From: Kuafuiihalomonas sp964473255
GTDB lineage: Bacteria > Myxococcota > Kuafuiibacteriia > Kuafuiibacteriales > Kuafuiibacteriaceae
Reading direction: 5' to 3'
Assembly (NCBI GenBank): GCA_964473255.1
Contig: CAYYOT010000003.1
Coordinates: 92,036-156,035, forward strand
DNA: 64,000 nucleotides
Part shown: positions 41,403 to 50,726 of the stretch, one piece after another
Layout of the letters: every line of letters starts with the position of its first letter
How positions within the stretch are numbered: the stretch's first letter is position 1
Translations under genes and position numbers: made by a program
Notes under the pieces: model-generated
Seen by the model: only the letters and a program-made list of their open reading frames with translations
Database searches by the model: none
Told to the model about the DNA's origin: nothing

Positions 41403-43892
41403 TCAGTCGTCCGGCGGGTCGAAGGCGAGCTTCTCGAGCCACGAAAGGCGCGTCTCGAAGCTGTCGTCTTCGGTGATGAGCATCCGGCTCTCGAGGGCGG
41501 AGGCCGACGTCGGCAGGTCCTGCCAGGTGTCGGTGAGCGGCGTGAAGCGCAGCGGGCGTCGGCTCGCCGCCCACAGCAGGTGCGCGATGTCGGCGTGGCG
41601 TAAGGCATGCGGCACGAAAGCCTCGCGCCGGCCGACACCGTCGAAGACATCGGTGAAGCTCGAGCGTAATCCGGCCAGGGCCAGACCGGCGAAAGGCGTG
41701 TCCGAAGCTTGGGCCAAGAGAGCGGCCAGAGCCACGCGGCGAGACTGCGGCAGGAGATAGGCCTGCGGTGAGAGGTCCGGAAGCGTCGAAGCGATCGCCT
41801 GCCACACAGCACGGATCTCGAGCGCTTGGGCTTTGGGTAAGGCCAGGCCTGTCAGCTCCAGACTCGGGGCGTACCAGTCGGGATAGGCCAGCTGGGCATC
41901 ACCGCCCATCCGTACCCGCAGAGCCACGACAGAAAAGCCGGCGTTGGCCGCCGCATCCATCGATTGCCCGAGGTCGTGCGTGCCGTCGAGGACGAGCACG
42001 ACCACTGGAGCCGCGGGTCCGGCGTCGTGGACGAAGGTCGTCAGGCGGCTGCGCTCGACGTGAGCGATCCGGCGGTCGACGATCAGGCCCGCGGCCGTGA
42101 AGATCGGGGTGGGCGGGTCGAGCGTCGCACCGAAGTCGGCCATTCCTCCCAGAACTCGCGCGCGCCCTGCCCAAAACTCGTCGGGCTGCTCGTCGGCCGG
42201 CCCCAGAAGATCCAGGGCCTCGATGGCCCAATCCTGGGCCAGGTCTTCGAGCGTCGTGGCTCCGGACACGCGCCCGGTCGCCGTCACGCGCATGCGCTCG
42301 GGAAACTCGATCGGCGGCTCGTTCACCGGACCGATGTCACGTCCCTCGAGCAGGTGGCCGCGAACGAAGCCGTACATGCGTTCTCGGAGACTCTGGCTGT
42401 ACTCGTGGCCGTGGTCGCCGGAGGCGGCATCCAGGGCTTCCGCGGCTCCGTACAGCTCGTAGATACCGCGGGCGTGAGCCTCGACGGCCTTCATGCCCTC
42501 CCAAGGGAACAGCGGATCGTCCACGCCTCCGACCAAGAGCTGCGGTGCGGGGGCGATCAGAGACGACAGCCCCATCATGCCGCCTTCCTCAACGATTCCG
42601 AACACGTAAGTGCAGGGGTCGTGCCCAAAGCGCGCTTCGAGGAGGGCTTCGAAGCCACTCGCGTATCCGCCAGGCACGACGATTCCGAAGTTCGACTCGA
42701 GCGCGCCGGCGTACAGCGACGTCAACCCGCCCAACGAAAAGCCGGTCAGTGCGATCGGAAGCTCGGGGGCCAACTCGGGCCGCGTGCGCAAGAGATCCAG
42801 CGCCCGGATCGCCTCCCATACATGGATGGTTACGTTGCTCGGGCCCGTGAGCTGCCACAGCGGTTGGAGCCAGTGGGAGTTCCCGCTGTGCCATCGCTCT
42901 TCCATGCCGAAGGGATCGAACGTAACGACGATGAAGCCCAGCTTGGCCAGCGCGTGGGCGCGCATCGTGCTCGCCGGTGAGGACTTGCCGCCGAAATGAC
43001 CGAGCACGGAGACCACGCCGGGAAACGGCCCTTCCCCGTCGGGCACGAAGAGGAGAGTCGATACCTCCAGGCCCGGGATCGACTCGAAGAGCAGCTTTTC
43101 GACCCGGTAGCCGTCGAAGGACGTGACGCCGGTCCGTCGTGCGCGGAGCGGCCAGCTCCGGTCGAAGCGATCGAAGGCCATGCGGTCCCAGATCGCGGCA
43201 TGCAGCGCGTCGCCCGAGGTCTGCCACGCAGAGAGAGTCGCGGGCCGGGTTCGCGTCTCGAGCAGGGCCGCGGTGCGCTCGTCCACGCCGAGCTGAAGCT
43301 CGAGGCCGGCCTCTCGCGGGTCGACGGGGAACATTGCGGCTGACTGTGCGTTCGGATCCAGGCCTGGCTCGGCGAAGAGGATCGCGTCTGGCGTTTCGTA
43401 GCCGGCTCCATGGTCGCGGAGCGCTATCGTATGGAGGCCTCCCGATGAGTCGAGCGTCCCCACCCGCTGCCAACGGAACCTGCCGGGTTCGGAACCCGGG
43501 CCGTGGCTCGGACCGAACGTCTGGCCCTGAACGACGACTTCGAAGCTGCGATCGGTCGCATCGACGTAGGCGCGCGTGAACACGTCATAGGTTCCCGGAG
43601 GTAGCTCGACCTCCCCCGAAAGCTTGCTGCGGGCGACGCCGTCGGCGTTGGAGACGCGAAAACCGTAGCCGCTGTAGCCGAGGAGGTTGGCCTGCTCGTC
43701 CCATGGCCCGCCGAGATCCTCCGCCTCCAGCCGAACGATTCGCGAAGGGGGGACCGGTTTGGTAGGTCGCTCGAACGGGATCCCGGGGAAGACCTCGGGA
43801 GGCTCCCGATCGAGGCCTGACGCGGACGGGTCGCTGTCTCCGCACCCGAGCGCCCCCGCCACCGCCAGCGCCGCCAAACCCCGCGGGTTCAT
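41403..43892 (-). CDS. Large lipoprotein with alpha/beta hydrolase (esterase-like) domain
   Basis: 829 residues. The leader (A-L-A-V-A-G-A-L-G-C) implies a lipoprotein. An N-terminal beta-sandwich-like part of about 150 residues resembles a carbohydrate-binding fold (R-L-E-A-E-D-L-G-G, Y-D-V-F-T-R-A-Y). Two hydrolase-like segments follow; the first has G-F-S-L-G-G-L (nucleophile elbow) and D-H-G-H-E-Y, recalling acetyl-xylan esterase, dienelactone hydrolase-type enzymes. The second, in the C-terminal 280 residues, has L-V-L-D-G-T-H-D-L-G but no obvious catalytic serine. Substrate unknown. Confidence 0.72.
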   Translation of the reverse strand: MNPRGLAALAVAGALGCGDSDPSASGLDREPPEVFPGIPFERPTKPVPPSRIVRLEAEDLGGPWDEQANLLGYSGYGFRVSNADGVARSKLSGEVELPPGTYDVFTRAYVDATDRSFEVVVQGQTFGPSHGPGSEPGRFRWQRVGTLDSSGGLHTIALRDHGAGYETPDAILFAEPGLDPNAQSAAMFPVDPREAGLELQLGVDERTAALLETRTRPATLSAWQTSGDALHAAIWDRMAFDRFDRSWPLRARRTGVTSFDGYRVEKLLFESIPGLEVSTLLFVPDGEGPFPGVVSVLGHFGGKSSPASTMRAHALAKLGFIVVTFDPFGMEERWHSGNSHWLQPLWQLTGPSNVTIHVWEAIRALDLLRTRPELAPELPIALTGFSLGGLTSLYAGALESNFGIVVPGGYASGFEALLEARFGHDPCTYVFGIVEEGGMMGLSSLIAPAPQLLVGGVDDPLFPWEGMKAVEAHARGIYELYGAAEALDAASGDHGHEYSQSLRERMYGFVRGHLLEGRDIGPVNEPPIEFPERMRVTATGRVSGATTLEDLAQDWAIEALDLLGPADEQPDEFWAGRARVLGGMADFGATLDPPTPIFTAAGLIVDRRIAHVERSRLTTFVHDAGPAAPVVVLVLDGTHDLGQSMDAAANAGFSVVALRVRMGGDAQLAYPDWYAPSLELTGLALPKAQALEIRAVWQAIASTLPDLSPQAYLLPQSRRVALAALLAQASDTPFAGLALAGLRSSFTDVFDGVGRREAFVPHALRHADIAHLLWAASRRPLRFTPLTDTWQDLPTSASALESRMLITEDDSFETRLSWLEKLAFDPPDD

Positions 43893-43934
43893 GACCACGG
43901 TATACCGGAGATGTCGGCCGTCGGGGTACCGGGA

Positions 43935-44720
43935 CTAGGGTTCGGTGGTTTCGTCGTCGCCGCAGGCGACCTCCTGGGCGATGTCGCCCAGGATGGCGCT
44001 GACGGCCGAGCTGTCGAGCAGTGCGTTGAGATCGATCCGGCCATCGGTAAAGAGCGGGGGATTGCCGTCGAAGTTGCGGTCGATGCCCTCGACCGTGCCG
44101 TCGGTGAAGGCGTAGACCAGGCCCTTTTCTTGAGCGGTCAAGAGGCGCTCGCGGATGTCGAGATAGTCATTTTCGACGATGAAGTTCGGAGACAGCCGTT
44201 CCCCCTGGTTTCGGAAGTTGTCCTCGGTGGCGATCAGAAACAGGACCCGGTCGGCTTCGGTGCCGTTGTCGAGAGCAGCGCCCAGCGCATCCAGCAGGTT
44301 CTCGTCACCGTTGATCTCCCCGTTGTCGCTACCGTCGAGGTTTCGGTTGTCTCGGCCGCGGTCGACGGCATCCTCGATGGCTTGAGCGACGGCGATCGAT
44401 GACGTCATCCGGGGTGCCCCTTCCGGGAAGAAACCGACGTCGTTGACGAACGCGACGACGTAGTAGTTCACCAAAATGAGGTCCCCGTTCACGTCGACGT
44501 CGGGAAAGCCGTCGGCGAACGACTCGAGCTCGAGGGCTAAGGCTTCCAAGTACTCCGACATCGAACGGGAGACGTTGACGACGAAGTACACCTGAAACGT
44601 CCTCGGAATGCTCTGGGTGCATCGCTCCACGGTCGGCGGCGGAATGTTGGGAACGACCGAGGCCGGATCGTCGCAGGCAACGCTGCCGGCGAGCGCGAGG
44701 GCGGCGAGCGAGCGCTTCAT
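43935..44720 (-). CDS. vWA-like putative lipoprotein
   Basis: 261 residues. The leader ends A-G-S-V-A-C, a fair lipoprotein signal. F-V-V-N-V-S-R-S-M-S resembles the metal-ion-dependent adhesion site of von Willebrand A domains (D-x-S-x-S) with Asn replacing the Asp; F-L-I-A-T-E-D-N-F matches the middle strand. A possible surface-exposed interaction domain. The ATG overlaps the trxB stop by ATGA, an unusual coupling partner for a thioredoxin reductase. Confidence 0.72.
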   Translation of the reverse strand: MKRSLAALALAGSVACDDPASVVPNIPPPTVERCTQSIPRTFQVYFVVNVSRSMSEYLEALALELESFADGFPDVDVNGDLILVNYYVVAFVNDVGFFPEGAPRMTSSIAVAQAIEDAVDRGRDNRNLDGSDNGEINGDENLLDALGAALDNGTEADRVLFLIATEDNFRNQGERLSPNFIVENDYLDIRERLLTAQEKGLVYAFTDGTVEGIDRNFDGNPPLFTDGRIDLNALLDSSAVSAILGDIAQEVACGDDETTEP

Positions 44721-45691
44721 TCCTGCGCCTCCAACCAGCGCTCGGCGTCGATGGCGGCCATGCAGCCGGAACCGGCGGCGGTAACCGCCTGGCGGTAGAC
44801 CTTGTCCTGGACATCGCCGCAGGCGAAGACGCCGGGGATCTTTGTGCGGGACGTCCCCGGCTGGACGAGGAGGTAGCCGTCCTCGTCGGTGTCCAGCTGC
44901 CCTTCGAACAGCTTCGTCGTCGGTTGGTGGCCGATCGCGACGAAGAAGCCGTCGCATTTCATGGTGTCTCCTTCGCCGGTCTGCACGTTCTTGATACGGA
45001 TACCGTCGAGCCCCCCCGGGTCGCCCGGTTTTTTCGGCCGGGTGCCCAGGACTTCTTCCACGACCGTGTTCCACAGGAATTCGATTTTGGGGTTCTTCTC
45101 CGCTCGCTCGGCCATGACCTTGGATGCACGGAGCTGATCACGGCGGTGGACGACCGTCACCTTCGAGGCGAAGCGGGTGAGAAAGATGGCCTCCTCCATG
45201 GCCGTGTCTCCACCGCCCACAACGACGACGTCCTTGCCGCGGAAAAACGCACCATCGCAGGTTGCGCAGGCAGAAACGCCGTAGCCCATGAGGTCGCGTT
45301 CGCCAGGGATCTCGAGGAGGCGAGCCACGGCCCCGGTCGCGATGATGATCGCCTGGGCCTCGTAGGCCGGTGCATTCTCGACCTCGACGCGAAACGGGCG
45401 TTTCGACAAGTCGACTCCACTGACGAACCCGTGGACGATCTTGGTGCCGAAGCGCTCGGCCTGGGCCCGGAACCGCTGCATCATCTCGGGTCCGAGGATG
45501 CCTTCTGGAAATCCCGGATAGTTCTCGACGTCGGTGGTGATCATCAGTTGCCCGCCCGGAATGACCGACGCGTTTCCCGGCACGAACCCGCCTTCGACCA
45601 GGACCGGCTCAAGATTGGCGCGTGAGGTGTAGAGGGCCGCGGTGTACCCCGCCGGCCCACTGCCGATGATGATGACTTTGGCCTGCTCCAC
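44717..45691 (-). CDS. trxB: Thioredoxin reductase TrxB
   Basis: 324 residues. G-S-G-P-A-G-Y-T-A-A-L is the FAD site, C-A-T-C (C142, C145) the redox pair, V-G-G-G-D-T-A-M-E-E the NADPH site and G-V-F-A-C-G-D-V the final FAD contact. Reduces thioredoxin with NADPH. It is upstream of a vWA-like gene with an ATGA overlap, and divergent from the small barrel gene at 45828. Confidence 0.95.
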   Translation of the reverse strand: MEQAKVIIIGSGPAGYTAALYTSRANLEPVLVEGGFVPGNASVIPGGQLMITTDVENYPGFPEGILGPEMMQRFRAQAERFGTKIVHGFVSGVDLSKRPFRVEVENAPAYEAQAIIIATGAVARLLEIPGERDLMGYGVSACATCDGAFFRGKDVVVVGGGDTAMEEAIFLTRFASKVTVVHRRDQLRASKVMAERAEKNPKIEFLWNTVVEEVLGTRPKKPGDPGGLDGIRIKNVQTGEGDTMKCDGFFVAIGHQPTTKLFEGQLDTDEDGYLLVQPGTSRTKIPGVFACGDVQDKVYRQAVTAAGSGCMAAIDAERWLEAQE

Positions 45692-45791
45692 GAGGGACGG
45701 GCGCTAGCACCCCCGCCCGGCCGCAGACAATCCGAGAGCGGGCAGCGGCGCCGATCTCGCGCGCAGGGAGCCCGCGGCCGAAAAATTGCCA

Positions 45792-45803
45792 GGCCCGCGG
45801 GCC
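45792..45803. other. 12-bp perfect palindrome GGCCCGCGGGCC
   Basis: A perfect 12-base palindrome lies in the 136-base divergent region between trxB and the barrel gene. It may be a regulatory hairpin or site; no promoter was confidently seen around it. Confidence 0.4.
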
Positions 45804-45827
45804 TCCGGCAGAACACATGTAGGACTT

Positions 45828-46331
45828 ATGCGCAGATCAGCCTTCATGAGCGGACTCGTGCTGAGCGGAGCGATCGCGGGGACGGCCTGGGCGGAACCCG
45901 CAGAAAAAGGCCCGACGCGCCTCAGCGCGGCCGTGGGAGCCTCCTTTCCTCACGGCGCTCTGGACTGGGATCCGGCATTCTCCTGGGGGTTTTTCGTGGA
46001 CCTCCCGTTGGTTTCTCACTTCTACGTCTCGCCGAGTGCGGTCCTGTACACGCTCGCGCCCGAGGAGCAGTCCGGCGTTGGGGCGGTCGACGTGTCCCTG
46101 TCCTTCAAGTTTGGTTTTCCCATCGACATGGTCGAACTGTTCGCGGGCGTGACCACGGGTCTGACGAGCGCCGATCAGGTGGACGTTCACTTCGGTGGTC
46201 TGGCCGGGGCGTCGTTTCAGCTCCTCGACAACCTCGACCTGTTCGCTCAGTTCAACTACCGGGTCATCTTGGCCGACTCGACGAACATCCAAGATGCGCA
46301 GGTCTTCGCTGGGCCCGCTTTTCGCTTTTGA
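45828..46331 (+). CDS. Small outer-membrane beta-barrel protein
   Basis: 167 residues from ATG with a basic start and signal peptide ending A-W-A-E. The remainder alternates hydrophobic residues, includes G-A-S-F-P-H-G-A and ends in F-A-G-P-A-F-R-F, a barrel-like aromatic terminus. OmpW/OmpA-like size, but no named family recognised. The frame opens upstream at 45786 but without a signal peptide. Divergent from trxB. Confidence 0.7.
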   Translation: MRRSAFMSGLVLSGAIAGTAWAEPAEKGPTRLSAAVGASFPHGALDWDPAFSWGFFVDLPLVSHFYVSPSAVLYTLAPEEQSGVGAVDVSLSFKFGFPIDMVELFAGVTTGLTSADQVDVHFGGLAGASFQLLDNLDLFAQFNYRVILADSTNIQDAQVFAGPAFRF

Positions 46332-46387
46332 CCTTCTTCGCCGTGATTTGATGGGAGATCGCTTCGGGCCTGACTAGGTTCTGGCCG

Positions 46388-47542
46388 GTGGATTCGTTCC
46401 GCGTCGAGATCGTCACGGGCCTGGACGACGTCGAACAGGCCGCCTGGGACCGGCTGGCCAGCGCTCCGGACAGTTCGCCCTTCGTCGAATGGCGATTTCT
46501 TCAGAGTCTCGAAGTCGCCGGCACCCTCCAGCCCGACACCGGCTGGGTGCCGCGGTTTCCTCTGATCTTCCGCGGGTCGGAGCTGGTCGCTGCGGCCCCC
46601 GCCTACGTCAAGTTCCATAGCGCGGGCGAGTTCGTCTTCGACCACTCGTGGGCCGAACTCGCGCATCGCTTGGGGGTCGACTACTACCCCAAGCTCTTGG
46701 TCGGCGTGCCTTTCACCCCGGTCACCGGGCCGCGCCTCTTGGTGGCTCCCGGTGAGGACCGCGCCGTGCTCAGGCGAGCCTTGGGGCAAGTGTTGGTGGA
46801 AATGTGCCGATCGATGGAGCTCTCGAGCGCGCACGTCAACTTCACCAGCCGGGAGGAAGCGGATGCGCTGTCCGATGTCGGCTTCCATCAGCGGTTCGGG
46901 CTGCAGTACCACTGGCACCGCTACGAAGATCGCTCCTGGGACCAGTATCTGGCCCGGTTCAACAGCAAACGCCGCAATCAGCTCAAGCGGGAGCGTCGGG
47001 AGCTCGAACACCAGGGCATCGAGATCGAGACGCTCGAAGGACCTCGGCTGGCTGGCATGGGCCCCACCGCTTTCCGCTTGTACAAGTCGACCATCGACAA
47101 GCTGTATTGGGGCCGCCAATACCTGACCCTCAAGGCGTTCGAGTACTGGGCCGAGCACCTGCAGGACCGATTGCGGCTGGTCGTGGCCCGGGATCCGGAC
47201 GGGGAGGTGGTCGCGGGCGCCGTCAACTTCGAGAAGGACCGGCGCCTCTATGGTCGCTATTGGGGGTGTTTTCGCGAGCTACGGCACCTGCACTTCAACG
47301 TTTGCTACTACCATGGGATCGACGAGTGCCTGGTACGGGGGCTCGACGTATTCGAGCCGGGCGCGGGGGGCGAGCACAAGCTCGTGCGCGGCTTCGAGCC
47401 TACGGTCATGTACAGTGCTCACCATCTTCGGGATCCCCGGGTCGACGACGTGGTCCGCCGCCACCTCGCGCGCGAACGGGAAATCGTCCTCTTGGAGCGG
47501 GAACAGCTGCTCGACGCTCTCGGGATGAGGCGCGGCCTTTGA
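46388..47542 (+). CDS. FemAB/GNAT-type (DUF482) peptidogalycan-family protein
   Basis: 384 residues of the PF04339/DUF482 type: S-S-P-F-V-E-W-R-F-L-Q-S-L-E near the N-terminus, R-F-N-S-K-R-R-N-Q-L-K-R-E-R in the middle, and E-P-G-A-G-G-E-H-K-L-V-R-G-F near the C-terminus are typical. The family has a GNAT-like acyltransferase fold; an acyl or aminoacyl transferase role is likely but the substrate is unknown. The GTG at 46388 lies 56 bases after the previous stop. Confidence 0.85.
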   Translation: MDSFRVEIVTGLDDVEQAAWDRLASAPDSSPFVEWRFLQSLEVAGTLQPDTGWVPRFPLIFRGSELVAAAPAYVKFHSAGEFVFDHSWAELAHRLGVDYYPKLLVGVPFTPVTGPRLLVAPGEDRAVLRRALGQVLVEMCRSMELSSAHVNFTSREEADALSDVGFHQRFGLQYHWHRYEDRSWDQYLARFNSKRRNQLKRERRELEHQGIEIETLEGPRLAGMGPTAFRLYKSTIDKLYWGRQYLTLKAFEYWAEHLQDRLRLVVARDPDGEVVAGAVNFEKDRRLYGRYWGCFRELRHLHFNVCYYHGIDECLVRGLDVFEPGAGGEHKLVRGFEPTVMYSAHHLRDPRVDDVVRRHLAREREIVLLEREQLLDALGMRRGL

Positions 47543-47611
47543 CCCCGTCGCGCCGCGAGCGGCGGCCCAGCGCGTCGACGAGGGTCGCGACGCGCCCGGA
47601 CGGCCCCCAGC

Positions 47612-47851
47612 CTAGACGCGCCCGGCGGAGGGCGTTCGCGTGTCGAGCTGCAGGGCGTGGATCGGCCCCTTCATGGCATCGCCGAGAGCCGCGTAGACCA
47701 TCTGGTGCTGCTGAATCATGGTCTTGTCTCCGAAGGCCTCGGCGACGACCTCGGCGCTGAAATGGTCTCCAGTGCCTGTGAGGTCCGTCACGGTTGCCGA
47801 AGCACCTGGGATGCCGGCCTCGATGAGCTTTCGAACCTCTTCCGTCGTCAT
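47612..47851 (-). CDS. BolA family protein
   Basis: 79 residues, the size of BolA/IbaG proteins: V-R-K-L-I-E-A-G-I-P-G-A at the start and H-Q-M-V-Y-A-A-L-G-D near the C-terminus, the latter the conserved H-x-x-V-Y-x-A-L motif. The conserved His and an adjacent Cys of mitochondrial BolA were checked: the His is present, no Cys. BolA proteins work with monothiol glutaredoxins in iron-sulfur handling; no Grx4 gene is in the window. Convergent with the DUF482 gene, 69 bases away. Confidence 0.88.
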   Translation of the reverse strand: MTTEEVRKLIEAGIPGASATVTDLTGTGDHFSAEVVAEAFGDKTMIQQHQMVYAALGDAMKGPIHALQLDTRTPSAGRV

Positions 47852-47929
47852 TCGGCTCGCTCTTACCTCCCGCTGACCGCGCCCCGCAATCCCATAACTT
47901 GATCTCCTGGCTCGGGGGACCTACCAGGG

Positions 47930-49066
47930 GTGGTGGTGGTCCGCCCGAAACGCGACCGTCCGGCCTTTACACCGGACCTCTTCGAGGCGTCGGCGCCGCG
48001 CTCTGCTCCCCCGGTTCCCCCTCCGGAACCGACCGAGGAGTCTGACCCCCCACCGCTGCCTGCAACCGAGAGCTTCTTCGACCAGCCCTTTCGCGAGTTC
48101 GAGCACCGCGGGGGGGGAGTCCACTTGGCGGACTCCGTCCTCTGGTTCGACGCCGACCGAAAGCGGGAGCTCTCCTTCATCTCGAGCGCACACTCCGACT
48201 TCATCGGAAAGAACCGCCGGATTTTGGCCACCGACCAAACGGTGAAGATCCTGACCAAGGGCACCGGCCGGATCGACGCTCTGACCTCGCCGTATCGACG
48301 CAGCTTCATGCTGGGACCTCTGCAGCTCGAGATGCACCCCGCGGGCCGCATGCTCGGCTCGGCGCAGCTGCTCGTTCAACGTGACGGTCGGCGGATCCTC
48401 TACACCAACGACTTCATCACGCAGCGCCTTTCGACCTGTGAACGGGCCCGACCGATCGACTGTGACGTGCTCGCCCTGCCCGCGACGTACGGGCGCCCAG
48501 CTTATCGCTTCCCGCCGCGCGAGGAAGCCATCGAGCAGATCGTCGACTTCGTCGAGCGGACCTTCGATGACAAGTCGACGCCGGTTCTTCTCGCGCCCAA
48601 GCTCGGGACCGCTCAGGAGCTGATCTATCTCCTGTCCAAGCGCGGGCTGCGCATTCGCGCCCACCGCTCCATCCACGACGTCGCGAAGGTCTACGCCACG
48701 TTGGGCGTCGACGTCCTGGCCGCCCGGCGACTCCAGGGGCAGCCGGCGCGAGACGAGATCGTGGTCGTGCCTCCGATCCTGCGCCACGACATGCAGGTTC
48801 GACGCATCAAGCGGTTTCGGACGGCGCTGATCAGCGGTCGAGCGGTCGAACCCGACCACGTTCTTCACATGCGGGTGGACGAAGCATTCGCCCTCGGCGA
48901 AGCCGCAGACTACCGAGAGCTCGTCGACTACGTACGCGCCACGGGTGCTCGGGAGGTCTATGTGACGTCCGGGTACGCCGAGGAACTCTCGGATGAGCTG
49001 CGACGAACCGGCCTGCGGCTGTATCCGGTCGTGCCACCGGAGCAGCTGCCCTTGTTCGGTCGCTGA
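47930..49066 (+). CDS. Ligase-associated exonuclease-like beta-CASP protein with degenerate metal site
   Basis: 378 residues, of the metallo-beta-lactamase/beta-CASP group like the DNA-ligase-associated exonuclease. The canonical H-x-H-x-D-H is here S-S-A-H-S-D-F (H88 and D90 kept, two His lost: position 86 is Ser and 91 is Phe); the motif G-H-x-L-G-S appears as G-R-M-L-G-S (R140). D161 in T-N-D-F is kept. Loss of three metal ligands suggests an inactive or re-purposed fold. About 60 N-terminal residues are Pro/Glu-rich. The GTG start could also be 47933 or 47936. A ligase gene is not nearby. Confidence 0.8.
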   Translation: MVVVRPKRDRPAFTPDLFEASAPRSAPPVPPPEPTEESDPPPLPATESFFDQPFREFEHRGGGVHLADSVLWFDADRKRELSFISSAHSDFIGKNRRILATDQTVKILTKGTGRIDALTSPYRRSFMLGPLQLEMHPAGRMLGSAQLLVQRDGRRILYTNDFITQRLSTCERARPIDCDVLALPATYGRPAYRFPPREEAIEQIVDFVERTFDDKSTPVLLAPKLGTAQELIYLLSKRGLRIRAHRSIHDVAKVYATLGVDVLAARRLQGQPARDEIVVVPPILRHDMQVRRIKRFRTALISGRAVEPDHVLHMRVDEAFALGEAADYRELVDYVRATGAREVYVTSGYAEELSDELRRTGLRLYPVVPPEQLPLFGR

Positions 49067-49072
49067 CCACGC

Positions 49073-50602
49073 TTACGGCAGCCCCAGGGCCCACAGCACG
49101 AAGACCACCGCCGCGAACGTCCCGGTGGCGACGGCCACTCCGACAAGCAAGGACCGCTCCCAGCGGCGGTCCGGTGGCTCGCGCTTCGCCTCGCGCAGCC
49201 GAAAGGTCGCTCCCCGGGGACGCCGAAGCCGGGCCGAGCCGCTCCTTGGTCGAGCCGGTGCCGCCCGCGGGGGAGTCCCGTCCACGACCGTGGTTTCCTC
49301 GTCCTGCTCGGTCGACCGAGGACCGGTGGCTTCGTCCTCGTCGCGATGGGTGGTCTCCTCGTCGTTGGACGGAGGAATGGGCCCCGAGATCTCGACGGTC
49401 GGGGATTCCGGAACCGGGGCTCCCGTGATGGTGAGCGTGAGGATCGACGAAGACGTCTCGCTGTCGTCGTCGGTCGAAGCCGGGGGAGGGAGTGCGTCTC
49501 GGCTGGCCGAGGCGACGAGCTCTTGGAGCTGCTTGGGGTCGAGCTCCAGGGTCCCTTCGATCGGCAGCTCGCCGCGCCCAAACATGGAGCGCTGTTTCTG
49601 CCGACTGGTGACGATGATCAGCGAGTCTTGAACCTCGCCGTCGAACTCCGACAGGTCGGGGATGTCGTCGGGAGCGTGCGGGTCAGTCGGGTAGAGGTCC
49701 CGCAGGTAGTTGGCCAAGCTGTGCGGCGAACTGTTCTTGGTTCGAAGCCCATCCACCGCCGCCTTCATCTCACGCGCGTCGGCGAAACGGTCCTCACGGT
49801 CGGCGGCGAACGCCCTGACGATCAGCTCGTCGACCTCGCTGGGGAGCGACGGCAGCACGCTTTTCGGTCGGCGGTGGTCGGGATTGAGCACGCGCTCCCA
49901 GAGGGTGGACTGGTCTTGCTCGTCGACCAGGCGCTCTCCCGTGAACACCTCGAACAGCATGACCGCGGCCGAGTACAGGTCGGCGCGGCCGTCCAGCGGA
50001 AGGTGACGGGCCTGCTCGGGGCTCATGTAGCCGTACTTGCCGATGGCCAGGGAGCCGAGCGTGCGGCTGGGCAGCAGTCGCGAACGCGCGAGACCGAAGT
50101 CGATGAGCTTCACGCTGCCGTCGAAGCCGATCAGAACGTTCTGAGGAGAGACATCCCGATGAACCAGCTCCATGTGCCGGCCGGTCTCGTCGACGAGTTC
50201 GTGCACGTAGCCCAGGCCCGCGAGAATCTCGGAGGCGATGTACAGACCCACCTGGACGGGAAGCACCTCGTAGCGCTCGTAGGCTCGGTCGAGCACGTCG
50301 CCGAGGTCCTTGCCGTGCACGTACTCCATCGCGATGTAGTAGTCGTTCCGGACCTTTCCCGCGTCGAAGACGCGAATGATGTTCGGGTGGTCGATACGGA
50401 CCATGATCTTCGCTTCGTCGGCGAATCGGCCCACGAACTCCTCTTCACCATGCAGCTCGGTGCGAATGGTCTTCACTACGCACCGCCGGTGCACACCGCG
50501 GGCGATCGCGACGTAGACATCACCCATTCCTCCGCTGGAGAGGGCCCGTTCGAGGAGGTAGCGTCCGAAAGGCCGAGGAAATCCGTCGCCATTGGAGCCC
50601 AT
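49073..50602 (-). CDS. Hanks-type serine/threonine kinase with C-terminal membrane helix
   Basis: 509 residues. Kinase core about residues 14-280: G-G-M-G loop, Lys44 (V-V-K-T-I), H-R-D-V-S-P-Q-N (148-155) and D-F-G (168-170), so catalytic residues are intact; V-S-P replaces the more usual L-K-P. A low-complexity Thr/Asp/Glu-rich segment (about 330-440) precedes a basic stretch and a single C-terminal membrane helix, which would anchor the kinase in the cytoplasm. No extracytoplasmic sensor. Start ATG 50602 rather than the upstream ATG 50650. Convergent with the beta-CASP gene, 6 bases apart. Confidence 0.9.
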   Translation of the reverse strand: MGSNGDGFPRPFGRYLLERALSSGGMGDVYVAIARGVHRRCVVKTIRTELHGEEEFVGRFADEAKIMVRIDHPNIIRVFDAGKVRNDYYIAMEYVHGKDLGDVLDRAYERYEVLPVQVGLYIASEILAGLGYVHELVDETGRHMELVHRDVSPQNVLIGFDGSVKLIDFGLARSRLLPSRTLGSLAIGKYGYMSPEQARHLPLDGRADLYSAAVMLFEVFTGERLVDEQDQSTLWERVLNPDHRRPKSVLPSLPSEVDELIVRAFAADREDRFADAREMKAAVDGLRTKNSSPHSLANYLRDLYPTDPHAPDDIPDLSEFDGEVQDSLIIVTSRQKQRSMFGRGELPIEGTLELDPKQLQELVASASRDALPPPASTDDDSETSSSILTLTITGAPVPESPTVEISGPIPPSNDEETTHRDEDEATGPRSTEQDEETTVVDGTPPRAAPARPRSGSARLRRPRGATFRLREAKREPPDRRWERSLLVGVAVATGTFAAVVFVLWALGLP

Positions 50603-50726
50603 GCGCGTGCGTCCCGTCGCCGCCGAGGCCGGCGGCAACCCCGGCTGCATGCAGCGCGGAGCGGGTCAAAACCTACCTCAATCAATTCCCGCGGAGCACC
50701 CCGGTAGCTGATAAGCTCGACGGCCG

